Part shown: one piece after another, positions 1-10,101 of the stretch
Layout of the letters: each line of letters opens with the position of its first letter
Position numbering within the stretch: the first letter of the stretch is position 1
Assembly: GCA_964058805.1 (NCBI GenBank)
Contig: CAXKVV010001158.1
Coordinates: forward strand, 1 to 27,415
Direction: 5' to 3'
Length of the DNA stretch: 27,415 bases
Origin: Schoenoplectus triqueter
Lineage: Eukaryota > Streptophyta > Magnoliopsida > Poales > Cyperaceae
Made by a program: the position numbers and the translations under genes
Notes under the pieces: model-generated
The model's database searches: none
The model's input: the letters and a program-made list of their open reading frames with translations, nothing else
Told to the model about the DNA's origin: nothing

Positions 1-3000
1 AAAAGACCTCTCCAAATATTTCTACAGAAGGTCGCCTCAACTGCATGCGCTTAATCACGCGACTTGGATCCCTCATGTATCCTGCCACTTGATCGCTGAT
101 GTTCTGCTCTCAATAATAAAATTAGCAATTAGTTCAAAAACAGTGATAGGTTACAAGTTTCATGCACGAGTGCTAACCATAGGAAAAGTGCAACAGTCAC
201 CCAGGAGAGCAATTTAATTATTTAACAACAAAGGAAACAAAAGACTTGAAAAAAAAATTTATCTTTATCAAATGACAACTTTTTTGTCAGCCATCATCAC
301 AACACGTCTCCAACTGCTGGTTATAGCAGGAAACAACTTTTCATATTGGACTTCCTGAAATTCTGATAATGCAACTATAGACTACATTTTATATATTTTT
401 TTATGCACAATTATTGCTCAATGCAGAGGACAGGATCGACGGCCGTACTTTTGGCATTAACATCTCAAAATTAATTATTAATGCAGCATATAGTATTACC
501 ATAACACGTAACACCATTGAAGGCGTAACTGAACCAACAACCTCAAGGAACTATTATGTTACAAAACAAGAAAACAGGAACAAAATTGAGATAATCATGA
601 CTTCAAGTTGCTCCTTTTCCAGACAACTAAGAAACAACAGAAATCATATAAAACAATAAGAACCTGATTGAAAGCATGCAATTTGCCTTTCAAAACAGCA
701 GCTCCTGTGTTAACCATAGTTTTTCTCTGCCATTTGTCCACTGCATCATTTCTAAATGGTGCTATTCTGATGACAATGAGAATACATATCAGCAAAAATT
801 GATACCAATCTGGACTTGAACATGCTTGGTCTTAATTGTTAATTGCAACGATTTTAAACACTTTAAATAAGTTTGGCCCCACGAAAGGTAATTGGCTCAA
901 ACTTGCAATTCCTTCATGAATTATTTCTAGTTGACCTTACTGTGAGATAAAGGCTCTTAGTTAGCTATAAAATTTGAACTTCAATTGATCCAGATTAGTA
1001 AACTATGTATCAAATCATTGACTTGAACTTACAATTCACCACATCCTAATCCAATCAAAAGTACTAAAAGAATTTAGCAAACCCGAATGCCTTGATTCTC
1101 GGAAAAGGGCAGTTGTAGATTCAAATTAAAGTAGATTTCTTTTGTATCATACCTTAGGTGCATGTTCTGTAATCTTAACCAATCATCATCGCACTCTTCA
1201 TCCAACCCGTCAGAAATCACATCATGTTTACCAGATTCTTTTTTGCGTCCTTTACCAAGGAAAAAATTACCAATGATAAGAAAATACACAAACTAAATTA
1301 AAAAACAAATTCTGTGATTGACAAGTATTAACCCCGTAATCCTATTTTTTCCCCAGTAGTCTATTCCTCTACATGCAAAGCATTGTTTAACCTTTTCAAT
1401 CATAAAAGAGATCAAGAGTTATATTTTAACTGGCTAGTTCATCATATACAAAGTAGCAATGACAAATGCTGCATTGGCAATATTATTTATCTCCAACATT
1501 AAATATATTTTTCTATAAATTCATAAACAACTTTGTATGTTATAAACCTGCATAAAAATTAGAAAAATCAAAACATACCATGTCAATTACAAAAATTGTT
1601 GTACATATATTACGATTCTCAACTGAACAAACAAACTGCTATTCACTGAACTTCTCTCATCTTTACATAAATTAACATGAGAAAGAGGGATTCCCCCAAA
1701 TGGCTACGATATATATAAGATAATGATCAGGTACAGAAGTCTTAGAAAAAGAACTATATCATACCATCAGTCATGTGTGCAATGGATGGATTCTTCTCAA
1801 GCAAAGCCTAAAGAATACAAAAGATATGAAAATATGAAAAAAAAAGTTGAACTATAACAATATTTTACCGAAATAAGTAAACTGCATGGATTATTCTTCA
1901 AGTCTCATGAAACATTTATCGGTTATTCAATACTGCTCTGATAAAAAACAATCAATTTGAAGGAAAATACACCCCCCCCCCCCCCCCACATACCTATTGC
2001 ATCTGATCACACAAACAACTCAAAAATGATTTAACAGCATGTTATACATGCATTTAAAGTTTTACGGTTTAATCATTAAGATGAAGAGAAAAGCAAATAA
2101 AACATTAAGGATGAATAAAATATCTACTATATATTTTGAGGGAAAAACCTACTATATATACTCTTGTATGCGTAAATTACAATACCTCTTGTAGATCCAA
2201 CATGGAACTTAGAACTTCTCGAGATGATGAGATTATATCAGCATAAGCTTTGTCCACTGCTTCATTGGATGTACAAAACTCTGACCTGACAGGATCCTGA
2301 AACAACCTCAAGCATAGTCAAGTTCAAATGTTCACTGTATTAGATATGCAAGATTAAGCCAAACCAAATACTTCTGAGCACTGTTCATTAACTACTTTGC
2401 TCAGATTCTATAGTGCAACAGTATGGTCAGATCAGAACAAGGTAACATTTTCGTACCAGTAAAATTTCAGATTACAGTCGATTATTATCGTGCTTAACAA
2501 TTAACATAACAATTTGAAGTAAATCTTTTGTGAAGATAAAATCAAACCTTGGGCAATTTATTTGAAGATGAAAAGGCCTTTTGCAGCAAAAACCTGATCT
2601 CCAGTGTCTTGTCCCAGAGAGCCTCGAGTTCACAAAGGACAGAAGTAAATATTTAAAAAAACGCATAGCAAAAAAATCCTACAGAGTGACATTAAATAGT
2701 CTTTCAACTATTAACAGAACTTCTCTTTCTTTCCATAAAAATAAATCTCTTTCAGTCTGTGAAGTCCGAGTTTCACAAAAAATTAAGAAAGCTAATCAAT
2801 GTAGTAGTTGACACCTTGTGTCATTGCCTGAATACAAATGTATTTCATGCCAAAAGTGATTGAATTAACACTACCAAAACAGAAGAATACTTCGGCACTG
2901 GATAGAAGAATAATTATTTAGTCTAATTGACGGGAAACTAGTCAGTTTGTTACATTCCAAAAAGAATTGTAATTCCTTTACTGACCAGGTAGTAAAATGC

Positions 3001-4625
3001 ATACCTTTTGATTTTTCACAGCATGTCCTTTCAGCACGTCCTCATCTTTATGACGTCTCAAGTGAGTCACAAGATTTCTGAAATTTGAATGTTTCAAATA
3101 AAGAAATAAAATAAAAGAGTCACTGTTACTGGATATCTGAAATTGGAGCTTTGTGATGGGATCTATGCACCAAATTTAAGGCACTAGAAAAGGTTTTTGA
3201 GTATGTGACAGAACCAGTATTATGGTAAGTTATGCAAATAGACTTACTGCTCCTCATTTCGTAGATTCAAATATTCTTTCTCAAGTTGCTCCATTTCAGC
3301 ATCTCTATTTTGATCCTGGTCACTCCTCTCTTCATCACCTTCTTCCTCTTCCCCATCATCCCCCTCATCCTAAGATTACCACATCACAACTCATTCAGCT
3401 AAACGTTCAAAAGTATAATCTGAAGTATATATATATTTGAAATTTCCTTATGTAAAAACAGTTTTACCTCACTATTCTCATTATTGGAATCACGACTTGC
3501 ACTCTGATCCTCTTCAGAGTCAAATTCCTGGTAAATTATGCAAATGTCATTTTCATATGGGATTAAAAAAAGAGAGAATTTTTTTTTTTAAAGTAAACTG
3601 CAACAGAGGAAGAGAATTTTTCAGATTTTTTTTCCACTCAGACTCCACACTTCTATTTTTTTTGCAATCAACCATGACCTTCACATTATGTAAAGGAGCG
3701 AATCAATACTACTTATAGTGACAATCTGCTTACATATTGCGTAGTAACATCTTTAATTACGGAACTTGTCTGAAGTTCGGACATGCAATTGTGAATAACT
3801 GAAGTTTCAGTGACTGAATACTTTAACTAAAAGTGCCATAAGTATTAATGACTCGAAACCCTAAACCATAATCCCTAAACCCTAAACCCTAAATCCTAAA
3901 CCCTAAATCCTAATCCCTAAACCCTAAACCCTAAATCCTAAACCCTAAATCTCATCAAACCCTAAGCCCGTAACCCTGAACCCTAAACCCTAAACTGTTT
4001 ACCCTAAAACCTAAAACCTAAACCCTGAACACTAAACCCTAAACCATAAACTCTAAGCCCTAAACCCTAAACTCGAAACCCTAAACCCTAAACTCGAAAC
4101 CCTAAACCATAATCCTTAACCCCTAAATCCTAAACCCTAAACCTAACCCTGAACCCTGAACCCTGAACACTAAACCCTAAACCCTAAACCCTAAACCCCA
4201 ACCCTAAACCCTAAACCCCAAAACCCTTAACCCTAATCCCTCGACACTAAACCCTAAACCCTAAACCCTAAGCCCTAAACCCCATAGCCTAAACCCTAAA
4301 TTCTAATCCCTAAACCATAAACCCTAAAGCCTCAACCCTAAACCCTAAACCATAATCCCTGAGCCCTGAGCCCTGAACCCTGGACCCTAAACCCCAAACC
4401 CTAAACCCTAATTCTTAAACCCTAAACCCTTAACCCAAATCCCCTCGACCCTAGACCCTAAACCCTAAATCCTATGTAAAAAGAAAACTATAGTTGAACA
4501 TATACCTCCCCCGAATCAAATTCCGTCAATGAGGCAGTGGTAGCGTCCATATCGCTGCCATCTGAACTCAATTCCTCCTCACTTTCGCAGGGGTCTCGTT
4601 TTAACCGCTTCAAAGCTTTTCCCAT
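1..4625 (-). CDS. AATF: AATF/Che-1/BFR2-like nucleolar rRNA-processing protein (3' end off the window)
   Basis: Ten coding exons are read on the minus strand: 4506-4625, 3468-3527, 3248-3369, 3005-3077, 2548-2622, 2186-2296, 1765-1807, 1153-1249, 664-766 and 1-103. All junctions have GT/AG and the phases join without a stop, giving about 302 residues before the left edge. The start is MGKALKRLKRDP at 4625, with G at +4. The N-terminal third is very acidic (EFDSEEDQ and DDGEEEEGDEE stretches), followed by a helical EMEQLEKEYLNLRNEEQ segment. Next come KGHAVKNQKALWDKTLEIRF and LLQKAFSSSNKLPK, the hallmark of the AATF/Che-1 domain, then VDKWQRKTMVNTGA and YMRDPSRVIKRMQLRR leading toward the TRAUB domain. 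Family members act in the nucleolus in early 40S pre-rRNA processing; that role is known from the family, not shown here. The first coding intron (3528-4505) holds a telomere-like array. A further small exon inside that intron cannot be excluded. Confidence 0.88.
1972..1987. repeat. Poly-C tract in an intron
   Basis: An uninterrupted run of about 16 C lies in the intron between the 2186-2296 and 1765-1807 exons of the AATF-like gene. The transcript would contain a G run. Such tracts are length-variable and error-prone in sequencing. Confidence 0.85.
3856..4474. repeat. Interstitial telomere-like (CCCTAAA)n array within an intron
   Basis: About 620 bp consist almost entirely of CCCTAAA heptamers, the plant (Arabidopsis-type) telomere unit, with many variants (CCCTAAT, CCTGAAC, ACCATAA, CCCAAAC). 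Perfect runs of three to five units are interspersed with degenerate ones. The array lies wholly inside the first coding intron of the AATF-like gene. Because that gene is read from the minus strand, its pre-mRNA would carry the G-rich UUUAGGG sense. The degeneracy and unique sequence on both sides show an interstitial array, not a chromosome end. Confidence 0.95.
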
Positions 4626-5525
4626 CGAAGGTGCAGTATGCAGAGAAACAAGGTTGAAGAAGAAGTGAAGTGGATTGGAGTAGAAGAGATGCTTGGAAAG
4701 AGGTTTGAACAGAACGTGCTCAAAATCTAGGATACAGCTGTACATTAATATAAATAAAAGTCTCATTATATATTAAAATGTTTCAAAAAAAAATTGTAGT
4801 CAATCACAGTGTTCAATTTTTGCACAGGTCATAGGAAACAAAGCATGTAGCCATTGCAAAACAAACATACAAGTATCATGATTAAATTAAAAGTTCAAGA
4901 CTCATTCAGTTCAAAATACATTTAAGTTCCAAGTCTACAACACCACATAGAGACCTAGCCACGCACCAATGTAAAATCAGACATCGAGTGCTACATCCAA
5001 TTAATATTACGATATTACACACTAACATCAATAAACATAGTAAAACAAACAAAAAGCAATAATCAGAAAATCAGTATCGAACCAAAATGAGAATTAGGAA
5101 ATTCACATTAAGCAATTTATTCTATCTAGCAATTCAAACTAACAGCAATTTACAAATTATCAGATTATCAATTCAACTATAAGTCTATAACGATTTGATG
5201 AGTAAGTGAGAAAGAAAACTAAGCAAGTTTATGTATCATTTTCGCCAGAAGTTCAAAGTTAAGAAAAATACTATAGCAATTCAATTTAAACAGCTGAACT
5301 CTTGTGTAAATCAATAAGCAAGCGAGAGAGAAAGGTGCTTAGTTGGTTACATTGTTGAAAGCTGGAGGCGAAGGAGACCAAGGGTTGGTACTGGGCGCTA
5401 GGCGGCGGCAACTCAGAGAAGCAATAGCACATAGACTGAGAGGAGAAGGTCAGGGCCTTAGCGATCGTGTGGAGGTGAAAGGCGATGGGGGGTTCGGCCA
5501 GTCGTCGCGCTGAGCTGAGAGCTAA
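4626..5525 (-). other. Probable 5' UTR of the AATF-like gene, with a UTR intron
   Basis: Upstream of the start codon the minus strand shows a CT-rich leader (about 4626-4737) preceded by a T-rich tract and the acceptor ...tgtacag at 4738. A GC-richer block at about 5351-5520 ends in the possible donor AACAAT|gtaacc at 5350. I infer a ~613 nt AT-rich intron (4738-5350) inside the 5' UTR. If so spliced, an upstream ATG at 5432 opens a 30-codon reading frame that stops in the next UTR exon, so it could be a uORF. No transcript evidence is available here, and the transcription start is a guess. Confidence 0.45.
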
Positions 5526-5529
5526 AGAC

Positions 5530-6991
5530 CCGACGGGTTAACAAATGAGAGAGGATTTTGGATGGTCGGCTGAGAGAACCGCTAGGGTTAGCGAACAAGA
5601 GAAGTTATTGACCCGTATCCTAAACGTATCCAAAACGCACCATTTCCGTATCTCGACGAATCTGTCAATCCGGCAGTCAAAAGAGTTAAAATATCACGAT
5701 GCTAATAAGTATCCGCTACGGGTGCGGGGGTTCTGGAAGAATCTGGGTAATCGCTGCCAAGTGCTAACGAATCATGATCTTATACAAAAATCAATATTGA
5801 ATGTAAAAAACAAAAAAAACAAAAAATAGTTCCAACATCAGATTTTGAAAATTTTAAATCAAAGTGAATTTTCATGATGACTTGTTGTGTCTAGACTTTG
5901 GACCTAACTAACGGGCTAATGGGTGGCGTTCTATTGAAACCGGTTGAGAGCCCGGGCCCCTCACAGGCTTGGGCCCTGAATTGTTCGGCACTTCCGTACC
6001 ATGAGTTTGATTGGGGGTTATTTTTCCAACATCCTGTTCGGCAGCTAATTTATTGGAATGGGTTTGGGCATATATACAAACTCAAACTCCAAAAATGAAA
6101 TTAAAAGGAAGGTTGAGAGAACATTTGAGTGGGAGTAAAGTTTCTTTTTCCCAACTCGTTTGGAAACCCACCAAACATAAAACACTGTTCTCATTACCAC
6201 ATAACTCATTACCATCTCATTCAAAGTTCACCGACACAGGACACTGTGCTAAACAAGTTTTGAGAGGGGAACAAACCAATAGGAATTGAATTGCAAATTT
6301 GACCCCAGCGGTCAGATCCCGGGCCGTGAGAAATTTAATTTGCAAACGATGGCCTTTATTATCAACTATTTATTTCATGTAAATGTTCAGAGTTTCTCTC
6401 TGAATTTTAATTTGCAGGACTCTTTTAATATTTTATTAATAAGTTTTATGTTTATGTTCTTGCAATTGACAATTGCAAACAAATTATAAAATTAGTGTGA
6501 TAACTTCGGCTGATAAAAAATATTTGCATTGGATTTTTCTTTATAATAATTCATGTTGTAGTTGTTTTCTTTTTCTTTGAAAGCTTGGCAAAGGCTATCA
6601 AATACGTAAATTACAACCAATACTCTACATCCATAATATCCTCTCAAAAATAATTACATCAAACACATCATCGCACTACACCTATCATCATAACATCAAC
6701 ATCTAAAATAACAACAAACACATTAAACAATATTACAACAGTTGATTGTGGTTCACAACATCTCTTATCTAAAATTCCATAAATTTCTCTTAGTACTTTT
6801 ATCCTTAATTAGTCGAGGCATGGAACACCATCATCCATCCCATTATGAATCTTGACAGCGGTTGTCAAGTTCTTGTACCTCTATGTCAGGAATAAATTAG
6901 GCATACACCGCGATGATTGATCTCCACCGCGCACAAACAACTTGCAGCAAAAGGGCCGAAAAAATTTTAGGCCATTTTTTTCAGTGTCAGG
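5530..6991. other. Intergenic region without a recognised gene
   Basis: Short open frames occur on the plus strand (5545-5829, 5898-6489), but they overlap, have no recognisable domain and lie in sequence of mixed composition. The first part probably holds the AATF-like promoter. From about 6490 to 6990 the sequence is AT-rich and nothing was recognised. No inverted-repeat ends or target duplications were found. Confidence 0.5.
5576..5595. promoter_or_regulatory. Telo-box-like element upstream of the AATF-like gene
   Basis: The sequence CTAGGGTTAG at 5582-5591 contains the complement of AACCCTA, the core of the plant telo-box. Telo-boxes together with TGGGCC/T site II elements are known in promoters of ribosome-biogenesis and ribosomal-protein genes. 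A TGGGCC occurs at 5970-5975, further upstream. The position just outside the presumed leader fits a promoter role, but this is inferred from position and motif only. Confidence 0.35.
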
Positions 6992-7159
6992 TAGTGCTGC
7001 ACAAAAAAACTCAAGCTCGTGGCTCAACTCGGGCTCGACTCGGAATTGAGCCAATTTAGTTTGAGCTAATCTGACTCGAGCTAATTTGACTCGATAGTTA
7101 AATGAGTTGAGTTTGGCTCGGCTCGGCTCGTAGCTCGACTCGGCTCAAATAATAATAGT

Positions 7160-7160
7160 T

Positions 7161-7199
<39 letters not shown>

Positions 7200-7200
7200 T
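7160..7200. repeat. (TA)n(GA)n microsatellite
   Basis: About 18 bp of TA repeat runs directly into about 22 bp of GA repeat at the left end of the inverted-repeat element. The matching position on the right arm has only ATAGAGT, so the repeat arose by expansion after insertion. Confidence 0.9.
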
Positions 7201-7583
7201 GGAGATACCGTGAGCTTAACTCAAAAAACATATCAAATCATTTCAAAATTTTAATTTATCATTCTCATTAAATTCTTTATATGAAAATATCATGGGATGC
7301 AAAAATTTGGAGCGTTTTGAGCTTTTTAAGTTGTGGTTTTTAATTTTTGAAAATCAGCTCTAAAAATAATAATAATATATTCAATACTTGAACATCATTT
7401 TAAAAAATTAAAAACGGTGACTTAAAAACCTCAAAACATTCTAAATTTTTGCATCCCACAAGATTTTTATATAAAGAATTTAATGAGAATGATAAATTAA
7501 AATTTCGAGATGATTTAATATGTTTTTTGAGTTAAGCTCACGGAAGGCCTCCGTGAGCTTAAGCACGGTATCTCCACTCTATA
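7178..7583. mobile_element. Long inverted-repeat MITE inserted in the hAT-like element
   Basis: The core 7201-7575 is a near-complete palindrome: the left arm from GGAGATACCGTGAGCTTAAC to about 7355 pairs with the right arm from about 7400 to GGTATCTCC at 7575, with few mismatches. The right arm has an extra ~21 bp near its end that makes a small perfect palindrome around AGGCCT (about 7534-7562). ATAGAG precedes the core on both sides, and on the left it has expanded into an (AG)n run. Long arms suggest a Mutator-like or fold-back element, but no clear target duplication was found, so the superfamily is open. Confidence 0.65.
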
Positions 7584-8042
7584 TCTGACTCGGTAGTTTT
7601 TTTATTGGTTCATCCATTCAAATTAGTGTAGTAAAGATTTTATTGAAAATATAGATTGTTGATATATCTATTTTGTACTAACTCATGTATCATTTTTTAT
7701 AGATATACTGAATTTACAGTTTATAAATATACTAAATATAAATATCAAACCGAGTCAACGTACATGTATTGACTTGTGAGCTAGCTCGTGAACTAGCTCG
7801 AATAGTAACGAGTCAAGCTTGAGCTAGACTTTTTAGCTGGAAGTATTTCAGAAGCTCGACTCGAATTTTCATGAGCCGAGTTTGAGCTAACTCCAGCTCG
7901 CTCGAACTGCAGCTCTAATGTTAGAGTTGATGGCAATGGGAGGCCGACGCTGACCTTCCCTGTCTAGAGTTTATGTGTCCAATATTTCATGATTGCTGAC
8001 AACATAGATAGAAAAGGAACAAGACTACAATTGAGAGGTAGA

Positions 8043-8095
8043 TGATTGCTAGGATAAGCCGAAAATTCGACTTCCCTCCTCCTTATCCTAGCAGT
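8043..8095. other. Short inverted repeat (possible hairpin)
   Basis: TGCTAGGATAAG and its exact complement CTTATCCTAGCA are separated by about 27 bases. Transcribed in either direction this would form a 12 bp stem. It sits outside any recognised gene or element, and its function is unknown. Confidence 0.5.
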
Positions 8096-8228
8096 AGCGC
8101 TTCTCTTTCACCTTTTCTCTTGGGCTGAAGTCGGAAGAAACTAAAATTAGAAACAAAGTAAAATTGAAGACAGAAGAAGATTGAGATGGAGCAAATTTGA
8201 GGTGGCCGCGAAAGAAGGTCAGAGCAGA

Positions 8229-8320
8229 GGGTGGTCGAGCGGAGAGGTCACAGCATAGCGAATCTCAAGGTGGTCGAGCGGAAAGGTCACGACAAAGCAG
8301 ATCTTAGGGTAGTTGGGCAG
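8229..8320. repeat. Two-and-a-half copies of a 39 bp tandem repeat
   Basis: A unit beginning GTGGTCGAGCGGAGAGGTCA recurs 39 bases later as GTGGTCGAGCGGAAAGGTCA and then decays (GTAGTTGGGCAGAGACC). The period is a multiple of three, and the plus strand is open through it (142 codons from 8231). No known domain is seen and the frame overlaps an equally long open frame on the other strand, so I do not call a gene. Confidence 0.6.
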
Positions 8321-9048
8321 AGACCTCCCCTACAGTATCATCACCGCTGTAGAGTTTCACCACCAAATTCGAGATGGATTGGTTTGTTTCCTCTACGCCG
8401 GCCGGAAGTGAGATTTTCAACTGGGGAGGGTCTGGTTGCAAATAGAATATCTAGTATAATGCTTGCATCCTCGTCAGCCAAGTTAGACCATTTCACCGGA
8501 ATTTCAGGTACAGCCACCCTGGAGCTGTGCCTTCTTTTATTGGGTGTCCTATTTTTATTGAGTACTATTATGCAAAAAGAACATGTTAATGTTTCAAATT
8601 TGAGTTGCATTTCCCAGCACACAATTGAGAGACGATGGTCTAAACAAGTAGCTTGGTAAGTCAACAACGCTTCGGGGTTTGGGTGAGGTGAGTCACACCA
8701 GCTACAGTGAGTCATGAGACGAAGGCGCTTGCGGCTGAAAGTAGGCGGGACAATGTCAACAGTCAAGTAGGCAGATATTAGGCTGTTAGGAGGAAGACGT
8801 AGAGCGGATGTCAGTTGAGCGAGTCTCAGGGGCGGATGCACACTAACTCAGGGCTGGTGGATTTTGAAAAACAGTGTTTTTCGGTAATATTTTCGGTAGT
8901 TTGTCCCCTCTAGAAAAGTTTTTTTGTCCCCCTGAATTGTCTAATTAATTTTATTGAGAAAAAAATATTTAATATTATGTATAATGAAATAATTATACAA
9001 AGATATCAAAATATAAAATTTTATAGATGAAAATTTTCTTCATCAACT

Positions 9049-9170
9049 TAATTATCTATTACTTATTGTTATTTTTAATATATAAAATGTTATTATTCTG
9101 ATAAAAAAATAATTATCTATTACTTATTGTTATTTTTAATATATAAAATGTTATTATTCTAATAAATTTT
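9049..9170. repeat. 61 bp tandem duplication inside the hAT MITE
   Basis: Two units (9049-9109 and 9110-9170) starting TAATTATCTATTACTTATTG are nearly identical by eye (about one difference). The near identity suggests a recent duplication, later than or close to the insertion. Confidence 0.85.
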
Positions 9171-9230
9171 TTATCAGATAAGAATATATATTAAATTATT
9201 ATTATTTTATTTAGTACCAAATTAGTTAAT

Positions 9231-9300
9231 GGATTTAAATCCGATAACATATTACAATCCGATATGGATTTAAATCCGATAACTTATTACAATCCAATAT
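9231..9300. repeat. 35 bp tandem duplication inside the hAT MITE
   Basis: GGATTTAAATCCGATAAC begins each of two 35 bp units (9231-9265 and 9266-9300), which differ at about two positions. They lie just inside the right end of the MITE and could be subterminal transposase-binding sequence, but that is inference. Confidence 0.8.
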
Positions 9301-9336
9301 TTTGACTAAAATGCTGCATCCGCCCACGGCGAGTCT

Positions 9337-10101
9337 ACCATCTCGTATCCAAATACCAGCGATCTAGCTCATTCTTTTGCTGGGGTTCAGTGCCCTAGTT
9401 GAAAGTGTTCTTCTTCATCATTTGGCACTCCCACTCCTGCTTCCTGTGCCGAAATCGCCCTTTCTCTTATTCGAGGCTGGACGGAGAGGTCACAACAGTG
9501 GTGGAGGCGTGAGTAGATCGGAGGAGACCGAAGGGAGATGATCGGAGATGGTGGCTGGCGACCGGCGGCTAGAGTTTTTTTCCTCTCCTCTGTCTCTCTC
9601 GCGATCTCGTTCTCCCAGTCGTCTTCTCTCCTCATTTTGTAGTTGTTACATCAACATTTGACTATCTATCTGCTTACGAGATACCTGCACCTACTACTGG
9701 CACTGGTTGACAGTCGGCTTTTCAGTTTTCAGTAGGGAGTGAAGGCTGACTCCAACAACCCGGTTTCACCTCTGCTATCGTTGTATGAATTATAACATTT
9801 GTTCCATACAAAATATTCATCAAAAGTCTAAACTGATTGGATAAATTCAAGACTAAAAGAAAAGTATAATGTTGGCAAGATTTTCTTGCCTAGTCGTTGT
9901 CTAGCCGCCTTAAAAATAATTTATAAAGCTATTACGTAGGAGTCCAAATTATCACCAATACACAATAGAAGGCAACCAACCAATCACACAATTACAACAT
10001 CATTGAAACAAGTCATTACAGTTCTGATGCCAGCACCTTCCAAATCAGAAAACAATTCAAACCCTTCCAACCACAACACTGATTATTCACTACTTTGTTA
10101 A
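9337..10101. other. Intergenic and cytochrome b5 3' flank
   Basis: No gene was recognised at 9337-9790; an 82-codon minus frame there has no motif. The stretch from about 9800 to 10101 is AT-rich and directly follows the cytochrome b5 stop codon, so part of it is probably its 3' UTR. Confidence 0.45.

Larger units (their letters stand above)
6992..7917. mobile_element. Non-autonomous hAT-like element with GCTCGA/CTCGGCTC subterminal repeats
   Basis: The ends form a short inverted repeat: TAGTGCTGCA on the left and TAGAGCTGCA read inward from the right. Both fit the hAT end consensus YARNG. Flanks GTGTCAGG (6984-6991) and ATGTTAGA (7918-7925) agree at five of eight positions and differ only by transitions, so they may be a decayed 8 bp target duplication. 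Next to each end are dense copies of CTCGAGCT/GACTCGGCTC motifs in opposite orientation. There is no coding capacity. The middle is interrupted by a separate long inverted-repeat element (about 7178-7583). Confidence 0.6.
7926..8826. other. Intergenic, GC-richer, no recognised gene
   Basis: This stretch is less AT-rich than its surroundings and holds open frames of 142 codons (plus, 8231-8659) and 166 codons (minus, 8341-8841). Neither has a recognisable motif or splice context, and the minus-strand frame runs across the boundary of the MITE at 8827. It may be the remains of an older element or gene, interrupted by that MITE. Confidence 0.4.
8827..9328. mobile_element. 502 bp hAT MITE with perfect 8 bp target duplication
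   Basis: The left end reads CAGGGGCGGATGCA; the right end read inward is CGTGGGCGGATGCA, differing at two of 14 positions. CAGGGGCGGA is a familiar plant hAT terminus. The 8 bp GCGAGTCT directly flanks both sides (8819-8826 and 9329-9336), the hAT-typical duplication length. The inside is AT-rich and non-coding, with a 61 bp tandem duplication and a 35 bp tandem duplication. Removal of the element would rejoin the flanking sequence precisely at GCGAGTCT. Confidence 0.9.

Noticed and set aside
3856..4474. Telomeric array as a chromosome end
   Set aside because: The repeats are degenerate and have unique, gene-bearing sequence on both sides, so this is interstitial.
5545..6489. Series of plus-strand frames as a small gene upstream of the AATF-like gene
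   Set aside because: Short, overlapping, no domain, and lying in the presumed promoter region.
8341..8841. 166-codon minus-strand open frame as a gene
   Set aside because: No recognisable domain, overlap with a 142-codon frame on the other strand, and its start lies inside the hAT MITE.
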